Shown here: one piece after another, positions 56,742-64,000 of the stretch
Layout of the letters: each line of letters starts with the position of its first letter
How positions within the stretch are numbered: the first letter of the stretch is position 1
Source of the DNA: Pseudevernia furfuracea
Taxonomy: Eukaryota; Ascomycota; Lecanoromycetes; Lecanorales; Parmeliaceae
Direction: 5' to 3'
NCBI GenBank assembly: GCA_022315425.1
Contig: JAIUPT010000039.1
Coordinates: forward strand, 186,001-250,000
Length of the DNA: 64,000 nucleotides
The notes under the pieces: model-generated
What the model was told of the DNA's origin: nothing
The model's input: the letters and a program-made list of their open reading frames with translations, nothing else
Database searches by the model: none
Translations under genes and position numbers: made by a program

Positions 56742-59700
56742 AACGCAGTGACGACTTCGAACACTGTGTCTGTACGAGGAGTGAGAACAGCTCCCTTCGT
56801 CGATGAATTCGAATCAATAAACATCTCGTCGAGCAATGACGATTCGAGTCGAATAGTCGAATCAGTCAAATCAAGCTTCGAGTCGGACGTCGAATCGAGC
56901 ACCTCTCTATCTATCAAGGCAGAGCTCATTGTTGACGTAAGGGTATAAGCGATCAAGGTTCAGACTGTGCAGCAGCGGATCAAGAAACTATCAAAGATGA
57001 ACAGTCTGTTCATCAAGAACACTCTAGTGCAGAACGCGAGAGGTAAGATCAACACTTTCAGTGCACTGACTGACAGTGGTGCTGAAGTGAACATTATCAA
57101 CCGTGTGACTGCAAGAAAGATGGGCTTATCGGTGTTCAATATCAACATTGGGCTGAGTGCGATTCACGGCAAGGCAGTTAAGATCTACGGGATGTACTAT
57201 ATCGAATTCCAGCAGGAGGACGAACAAGGTCGAGTTCGTTACTTTCAGAACACCTTTCTCGCTGCGAACATCGACACACGAATGATTCTTGATATGTTAT
57301 GACTAATTATGGCGAATTTCAACATTGATTGAGTTAAGAGATCTTTTCAGTGAAGAACTTACACTGCGGCAGTAGCTTTGATGACTACGTGTCGAGTGAA
57401 CATTATTAAGTTAGAGGATTTTGCTGAGCTTGTTATTAACAAGAACGCAGACTGTTTCGTTATACACGTAAGTCAAGTAATAAGCGCAAACGAACCTTCG
57501 ATGCATCAAGATCGTCAAGATCACATTGCTCGAACAAACGTTATTAGAACTGTGAATCTACCTTCTAAGTATATTAAGTACTTCGATATCTTTTCTGACA
57601 GTGATGCTGCAGAGTTGTCGAGTCACGAACCTACGAACCATGTCATCGATCTCATAGACGAGAAACAACCGCCGTACGGCTCTATCTACAGTCTGAACGA
57701 AGTAGAGCTGAACACCTTAAGGGGTTACATCGAGACCAATCTGACGAACGATTTCATACGGTCAAGCACGTCCCCGACGGGATCTCCCATCCTTTTTGTG
57801 AAAAAGCCTGGCGGAGATCTGCGCCTATGTGTGAACTATCGAGAACTGAATATGATTACGATAAAGAACCGTTATCCCCTTTCTCTTGTTAACGAGTCGA
57901 TTAATCGTCTGACTATGATCAAAAGATACACACAGTTGAATCTCATCGCTACATATCATCGTCTTCGCATCAGAAAGGGTAATGAATGAAAGACTGCGTT
58001 CAGAACACGTTATGATCACTTTAAGTATCAAGTCTTGTCGTTTGGGCTGACAAATGCCCCTACAACTTTTCAAGCGTACATCAATCAAGCATTGACTGAG
58101 AAGCTAGATGTCTTCTGCATTGTTTACCTTGATGACATTCTTATTTATACGCAAGACATAGGTGCGAAGCACGTCGAGGCTGTAAAGTGAATTCTGAACA
58201 AATTGAAGCAGCACGAGCTATTCGTCAATCTTCAGAAATGTCGTTTCAGCACAGATGAGATGCACTTTCTGAGATATGTTATCGCTCCGTCGAGGGTTAG
58301 CATAAAGAAAGATCGAATACAGTCAGTCAGAGACTAACCGAAGCTAAAGTCTATACGAGATATTCAGGTATTCGTGAGCTTTGCGAATTTTTATCGTAGA
58401 TTCATACGTGAATTCAGCAAGATAGCTGCTTCACTTACGAAGTTGATCAAGATTAACGTTCAAGAGAGATCGAGCTCTGATAGAGTAGTCTCTAACGCTT
58501 AGTAGGATACGCGAGTCGTATTCGAGCGTACGAAGCCAAATGAAAAAAACTCGCAGAGTTCATTTGTGCTTACATCTGAGACAAAGAAAGCTTTCGAGGA
58601 GTTGAAAATGGCTTTCACGATCGCATCGATTCTACGACATTTTAATTTTAAGCTGTTAATAAGAATTGAGACTGATGCGTCGAGCTATGTTATTGATGAT
58701 ATTCTGAGCCAGTTGCACGGTGAATTGTGACACCCAGTAGTCTACTATTCACGTAAACAAATATCGGCGGAGACGCGATATGACGTTCATGACAAAGAGC
58801 TGTTAGCTATTATGAAGTCGTTTAAACACTGACGTCACTACTGCGAGGGTAATAGACACAAGATCAAGGTCTTGACAGATCATTATAATCTCAAGAGATT
58901 TATGAGCACTACGCGACTGAATAGTCGTTAGATTCGTTGGGCGCAGAAGCTGAGTCGCTACGATTTTGTCATCGAATATCGTCAGAGGAAACACAATTTC
59001 GCGAATTTACTCAGTCGGATCCCTGACTACGAGCAAGATGATGATACTGCGAAACGCGAGAACTATCAATTGCTGAGCGAGCTGAAGCAAACGTTACGTG
59101 ATTTTCGTGCTGTGGGAAGGTCGACCTTCATGACTAATTGCTTTCAAATACTTATCGCTGGGACTCATGAGGTGTCTGATACATGTGAACAGTGAGCACG
59201 TATTCGTGTCACTATTATAGCAGAAGACCCCGCAGAGAATGCTGTAAACGATTAATTGTTCGACGATATGCTCGTGAAGCTGACTCGTGAAGATGATTAT
59301 GCAAAGAAGATATTGAAATAGCTGAAGCAGTCTGTTATCAACTCTCTGAGCGACCTAAGCGATCAACTCTACAGTCATGTCGATGGACGACTGTATCATG
59401 AAGAAAAGATCTATATCCCTACGACGCTACGAGATGTAATCCTCGATCGATATCACGATGCTTCTCTGACAGGTCATTTCGATGCTGAAAAGACTCAGAC
59501 ACTAATTCAACGCAAGTACTTTTGATCGAAGCTTGTAAGGGATGTGGACGAGCACGTTGTATCGTGTTTTGTGTGCGCTATGATCAAGTCGTCTAGATAT
59601 AAGTCGTATAATAAGTTGACATTATTGTCGACTCCTACTCATAAGTGAAAGAACATCTCATTGAACTTCGTTACTGAACTGCCGCCCTTCAAGAACTGAC

Positions 59701-60890
59701 GTGATCACATCTACGATTCGATTCTGATAATTGTGAATCGTCTCACGAAGATATTACATTACATAGCAGTGGACAAGACGCTCGACGCGAAGCAGTTCGC
59801 ACAAGTGCTGATCGAGAATCTGATAAGATATCATGAACTACCTGACTCAATAGTAACGAACCGTGGGTCGCTATTCACCTCTCAGTTCTAATCTAGTCTT
59901 ATATACTTTCTGAGGGTGAAGCGACGCTTGTCGACTGCATTTCACCCTCAGACCGATGGCCAGACTAAGCGACAAAACAGTATCATGAAACAATACTTAC
60001 GAGCCTTCGTCTGCTGAAAGCAGGACGATTGAGTGACATGGTTATCAATCGCGGAGTTTGCGTACAATAACGCAAAGAACTCAGTTACTGACATATCGCC
60101 TTTTGAGACTAACTTGGGCTACAGTCTCAGAATGTTATGAGACGAGGACATCGATTCGAAATCTCGCTCGCAGACTGCAGTTGACAACGCAAAGCATCTA
60201 TTTACACTCATGAGTGTCTATAAAGATGCGATCTTAACTACTCAGCAGTCACAGACCGAGTACGCGAACAAACATCGCAAGTCACGAGACTACAAAGTAG
60301 GTGACTTGATATGATTGAACATCAAATATCTCAAGACCAAGCGGAACAGAAAGCTGAAATTCAAAAACTTCGGTTCATTCCTTATCACGGACGTCATCGG
60401 TTCACAGTTCTATCGACTCGAGTTGCCGAGCGACTGACGAATTCACAACGTCTTTTATGTGTCCTTGTTGAAAAAGAACTCTTCAAAACAGAGGGAGATA
60501 AGTCAAAGCCTAGAGAACATGGAATTCGACGAAGGCGATGCACATGACTACGTGGTCGCTGACGTTGTGAATAATACAGTTTTTGAACCAGGCGAGGATG
60601 ACAAGGCAGGAGGTCTATACTATCAAGTTCACTGAGAAGGATATCCTGACTCAGAGAATACATAAGAACCCTACGAGAGAGTCTCTCATCTACGAAAGTT
60701 GTTAAATAAGTTCCATAAGAAGCACCCTAACAAGCCTACAGCCGAATCAGTGATCACCGAAAGGAAGCCACAACGACGTGTTTCAAAGAGACCTGCGTCG
60801 AAGAACAAGGGCAAGAGTATAAAAGGAAGCGTTGAATATCCGTGACAGTGCTACAAACAACAGTACTCTTTTATTCATTTTCCTACCTAA
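56676..60890 (+). pseudogene. Retrotransposon pol: protease, RT, RNase H, integrase, chromodomain-like end
   Basis: One continuous frame. Protease: FSALTDSGAEVNII. RT: TSPTGSPILFVKKPGGDLRL, then VLSFGLTNAPTTFQA and FCIVYLDDILIY. RNase H: TDASSYVIDDILSQL, KELLAIMKSF, VLTDHYNLKRF. Integrase: an HHCC-type start with SCFVCAM, then TAFHPQTDGQTKRQN and IAEFAYNNAKNSV. End: YYQVH.EGYPDSENT.EPYER, a chromodomain with both Trp replaced by stops. Seventeen in-frame TGA occur, nearly all at recognised Trp positions; in addition about five TAA and four TAG. Only two Trp are TGG (58938, 60039). If TGA is read as Trp the frame would run on past 60843 to a TAA at 60888. Under the standard code it is non-functional. 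Confidence 0.88.
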
Positions 60891-61125
60891 CGAGGAGGTT
60901 TTATGATTTTAACGAGGCTAGCCCAGGCATTGTATAAGACGAAAGAATAGAAGTTCGAACGATATCGATCCGACTGATTGACTCGAACTCTGAATCGAAT
61001 GAATTTCAATTACTTGACGTTCGTCTAATGTTTGCTGACGCATTGTGGCATGACTGCAATGGGATATCGATATACGACATGCTGTTGTTCTTTTTTTGGG
61101 CTTGCTACCTCACAGGAACTCGTCT

Positions 61126-61143
61126 TTGAAAAGGGGGGATAAT
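61126..61143 (+). promoter_or_regulatory. Polypurine tract (plus-strand primer site)
   Basis: A run of A then five or more G followed by ATAAT directly before the 3' LTR, the usual position of the retrotransposon polypurine tract. Confidence 0.7.
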
Positions 61144-61409
61144 TGTAAGGGCCATGAGGTCTCTAGACATGAGGCGGCCTGTCAGAAGTTCAGGAATCCA
61201 ACATACATCTAGGCCAGATCCGAGAGACTATCCCTCTGGTGCAGCTGTGCGGCTATAGCAGTCGCATAGTAAGTTTGCTTGACATGGGGATGCACTCTCC
61301 CCTGCTAAATATGCTGCCTCTGAGAACTCCCATCGAGTTCCTCAGGATTCAGTCTATCTAGTAACCAATCCATCTGTTACTCACTCACGCATGCCTAGAC
61401 CCCGTTACA
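61144..61409 (+). repeat. 3' LTR
   Basis: 266 bp, about 97% identical to the 5' LTR; all differences seen are C/T or G/A. Confidence 0.95.
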
Positions 61410-62521
61410 TTCTCCTCCTGAAGCTGGAATTCCTAAAGCACAGCATACTCCTTATAGGCTGCTCTGAAGGATCTAATTATTAGATGTGCTTGCTTTATGA
61501 GCTTATTTCATTATGATATCTGAAAGATATTCTTTAGAAATAGCTGGATTCTGTGAGAGTCGTATGATACACAGAAAACATGCTGCAGCTGGGGGGTTTT
61601 TTGAACTTGGTTTCACAGAGATCTCATGGTAGAACAGGTATCTGTGGCCAGAGAATTGACCTTCCAGAGCTGTCCATTGGTGACGTTCAGGGCCTGACGA
61701 AGTACAAATTCCAGCTGAGCCTCCGCATTCATGGTCTTGGAGTCATTGATCTCCAACTTTATGTAGAAACATCCTCCTTCTGAACCACATCCTGGGGGTG
61801 CATGGGTCAGAAAGTTGATGACTCTCTGTCTCTTGATGTTGTTTGATTCGTTCGTATACAAATTCAGTCATCGTGGAGACTGAAGCTCCCTGTCTACCTT
61901 TTCATAGACAGTATCATAGCAATCATTCAGAATGTGACCACTCAGGGCCTTATGATTCGGGAGCGTGTACTTGGGATTGACATAATGAAAGTGATCTTTA
62001 ACGTATTTGTTCTCGTAATGATTGAATGGTAGGTTGCTCATGTAGATAGTCATGCCGACACGCTTTTAATTGTCTGCCTTGGTCTGAGGCATTACAGCTA
62101 TCAAATTTGGGAGCGTCTGCTGCGAACCTTCAGCAGGGTCATTGAGAGGTCTGTCGTCACGATATGGCTTACACTTATCTAAGTGTTCTTATAGTCTTAT
62201 AGTATTGACATTCATCTCTTTATGACAGTATCTGTATACTTTGCGAAGATTCTTATAAAAGGTGTTTATAACTTGATAAAAGGCTTTATCGACAGTCTTA
62301 TTCTTCGACTTGAAGCCGTCTGAAGTAGACCGTGACATGACTATGACAGTAGAAGATCAATTGAATATCTAGTCAATGATGGGAAGCAATATGGGAAGCA
62401 ATTGTGGAAAGCGAATAAGCGAGCACTAGTTAGGGTTAGGGCTACGAATATTGCATGCATTGCGAGAAAATTGCGCAACTTGCATGCAATGGTGAGCATA
62501 TTGCGCAATTTGCCGTAATAC
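61410..62521 (-). pseudogene. hAT transposon, 5' part: N-terminal transposase
   Basis: Minus strand. Readable segments in order: SRSTSDGFKSKNKTVDKAFY, a BED-finger-like HLDKCKPY, LPNHKALSGHILNDCYDTVY, then TNESNNIKRQRVINFLTHAP and LWKVNSLATDTCSTMRSL followed by a VQKTPQLQHVF-type block. These match the N-terminal and RNase H-like start of hAT transposases. Stops include TGA at 61613 (after TMRSL, where relatives have Trp), TGA at 61868 (after QSPR, before LNLYTNES) and a TAA near 62070. Inside the right edge lies TTAGGGTTAGGG (62430-62441). Confidence 0.75.
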
Positions 62522-62576
62522 CCCTACTTTAGGCGGGAGCTCCGGCTTGACAGCCCACCCCGCAATTTTTTGCTGG
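62512..62576 (+). repeat. Right copy of the block-bracketing direct repeat
   Basis: Matches 53821-53885 in the same orientation, with 47 bp identical without a break. Confidence 0.9.
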
Positions 62577-63434
62577 AATCATTATCAAGGATAAGCAGAA
62601 GGGAAATTCGTTATGTAGATATTATAAAGTACGGAGTATAGGCCCATGAATTAAATTCTTGATCCTGAGGCAAAATCAAGTCATTTGCGACGCAAACCCT
62701 AGCCCTAAGTCCAACTGGACTCTAATTTTGTAACTGCTACTTTATGCGGTATTCGACTATTTATACTCCGTACTGTTACGGAATTGCTGCAAAAAGAACC
62801 TATCTAATAATGACTCTACTCCTAATACACCTCGCCGACGCACTAAATCGTCTTCTTAATAGATCGTCTGGGTCATAATGTAGCTACCTTCTCTGCCTGA
62901 AACTCGAACGTCTCGCCCGACATGTTGACTGTTTGTGTGAAGGAGGAAAGAGGTGCGTCGTGGATGTGACGAGGCTGTTTTCTATGGTTAGCACGAGCGA
63001 GCTCTGTGTTTTGGCGCAGGAAAACCAGATGCGACCGGATTGATGGCAGTGTGGCGTTGTGGCCTGTGAAAGGATGATGAGGATGGACTTACAACAGACT
63101 TGAGTCGTGAAGCAGATTGAGACCTGTCTTGGGTCGGGTATCAAGTGGGTGAGGAGTGGGTGAGTTGGTGTTTGCAAAGGAAAGCGAATTTGTAGGCACA
63201 CTGTTTGTGTAGCCTCACATATGGAAGCTTCTCGTTTCCATGGGATTGTAGCACCTGCCATACAGCTCTATCCGCACAGACGCTCGTGAGAGCAAGCTAG
63301 TGCTGCACGCTGCAGGACAATCGAAACTTACCCGAATTGGATCGCAGAACTGGAGTAGAAGAACATGTGATCCGCTTCAACTGCAGTATCTTCCCTCTCA
63401 AGAATTCGAGCTCGCCTCACCGCTGTTCCCAACA
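62577..63434. other. Intergenic, promoter side of the drug-efflux gene
   Basis: Contains an AT-rich part with two short inverted TACTCCGTA/TACGGAGTA motifs (about 62630 and 62765) and no supported gene. A frame at 63261-62884 (-) has no domain. Confidence 0.45.
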
Positions 63435-64000
63435 ATGGCCTCTCTAACCATAACAGAAGTCGAATGCGCTGAAGAACATGCAATGACCCGGATTGCCGGC
63501 AATGCAGACGGTAATGGATTTGACGATCCAGCAAGCAGCTCTGGCCGACATAAGCAGGAGACCACCGTCGACGAAATATCTGATCCCGCCCACTCAGCTA
63601 TACAACCAGAGTACCCAACCGGCGCCAAATTCTGGTTCATCATGCTCACCGTAGGGGCGGTTCTCATCCTCACCTGCATAGACATGAACATCGTCGCCAC
63701 CGCCGTGCCTAGCATCACAGACCACTTCCACACTGTCGCCGATGTCGGCTGGTATTCGTCCGCCTTCAGGCTCTGCGTGTGCGCCTTCCAGTTCGTGTTC
63801 GGCAAGGCGTACACGCTCTTCTCCGTCAAGCGCGCCTTCTTGCTCGCCAACGTCATCTCTATAGCAGGCTCGCTGCTCTGCGGGACGGCCACCACGTCTA
63901 CCATGCTTGTCGTCGGGAGGGCCGTAGCTGGATTGGGCTCTGCTGGTCTTCTTTCAGGGTGCTTCGTCATCCTCGTGCAATCGATACCTCTGCGCCGACG
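63435..64000 (+). CDS. MFS drug-efflux transporter, N-terminal part (cut by window end)
   Basis: The frame opens at MASLTITEVECAEEHAMTRI and is still open at the window edge (188 codons). After a polar N-terminus of about 70 residues come TM1 (FWFIMLTVGAVLILTCIDMN), the ITDHFHTVADVGWYSSAFRL loop and TM2, the motif-A-like GKAYTLFSVKRAFLLAN, and a GRAVAGLGSAGLLSGCFVIL block, the pattern of 14-TM multidrug (DHA2-type) transporters. It probably exports toxic or endogenous small molecules at the plasma membrane. Only TM1 to about TM4 are visible. The next gene may reveal whether it belongs to a metabolite cluster. Confidence 0.85.
   Translation, partial: MASLTITEVECAEEHAMTRIAGNADGNGFDDPASSSGRHKQETTVDEISDPAHSAIQPEYPTGAKFWFIMLTVGAVLILTCIDMNIVATAVPSITDHFHTVADVGWYSSAFRLCVCAFQFVFGKAYTLFSVKRAFLLANVISIAGSLLCGTATTSTMLVVGRAVAGLGSAGLLSGCFVILVQSIPLRR

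Larger units (their letters stand above)
55076..61409 (+). mobile_element. Ty3/gypsy chromovirus LTR retrotransposon, full-length, inserted in hAT
   Basis: 6.3 kb, with two 266-bp LTRs (TGTAAGGG...GTTACA) that differ at seven sites by my count, all transitions, and a polypurine tract before the 3' LTR. Internal order: gag with CCHC knuckle, protease, reverse transcriptase, RNase H, integrase and a chromodomain-like end, i.e. the Ty3/gypsy order. No 5-bp target duplication is visible (ATGTT before, TTCTC after). Trp positions in pol are mostly TGA (see findings). Confidence 0.93.

Noticed and set aside
1..64000. tRNA genes, rRNA and CRISPR arrays
   Set aside because: I scanned for GGTTCGA-type T-arms and regular spaced repeats and found nothing that folds into a tRNA or an array; a tRNA scan could still find a divergent one.

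Overview
The window is nuclear DNA of a filamentous ascomycete (Pezizomycotina). The evidence is short GT-AG introns in most genes, fungal-type Zn2Cys6 regulators, a Med19/Rox3 Mediator subunit, an Aim10-type mitochondrial prolyl-tRNA synthetase, Dal5-type transporters, GPI-anchored cell-surface proteins, and transposons of the Fot/pogo, hAT and Ty3/gypsy types. I cannot place it below that rank. Host genes end normally in TGA, TAA or TAG, so the host nuclear code looks standard.

Layout. 0.6-3.3 kb: an 828-residue protein with the N-terminal helical domain of fungal NLR-like proteins (-). 4.2-5.2 kb: two small genes, one secreted. 5.8-14.0 kb: surface proteins, all on the minus strand: a large repeat protein with a C-terminal hydrophobic anchor and two Cys-rich anchored proteins. 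14.6-19.8 kb: mitochondrial ProRS (+) converging on a GH13 alpha-glucosidase (-). 20.0-22.4 kb: a decayed pogo/Fot-type transposon with 38-bp terminal inverted repeats, about 145 bp upstream of the glucosidase start codon. 23.5-31.4 kb: Dal5-like MFS transporter, AhpC/TSA-like protein, a small protein with two tandem Zn2Cys6 motifs, a CIA30 protein and a JmjC protein. 32.8-36.5 kb: the bifunctional purine enzyme ADE16/17, split by about 19 introns. 37.2-41.7 kb: a GPI-anchored HExxH protein and a Baeyer-Villiger-type FAD monooxygenase. 42.3-53.7 kb: zinc-knuckle protein, bHLH factor, MED19, CK2 beta and a Zn2Cys6 transcription factor. 53.8-62.6 kb: a nested transposon block (a hAT element split by a full-length Ty3/gypsy chromovirus with 266-bp LTRs) bracketed by a roughly 65-bp direct repeat. 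63.4-64.0 kb: the start of a drug-efflux MFS gene that runs off the window.

The most interesting signal is in the LTR retrotransposon. Read in one frame its pol region shows protease, reverse transcriptase, RNase H, integrase and a chromodomain-like end, and almost every tryptophan position is TGA (17 in-frame TGA against 2 in-frame TGG), while TGG trinucleotides in the other frames, including those in conserved Gly codons, remain intact. That is frame-specific and not what CpA-targeted RIP would produce (TGG to TAG). It suggests an element written for UGA = Trp, later decayed by a few TAA/TAG changes. The two DNA transposons also show some TGA at Trp positions. Other points of note are the extreme intron density of ADE16/17, three GC-AG introns in three genes, and the tandem zinc clusters without basic residues.

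Exon joins are read by eye from splice consensus and family knowledge. No alignment or database search was run.
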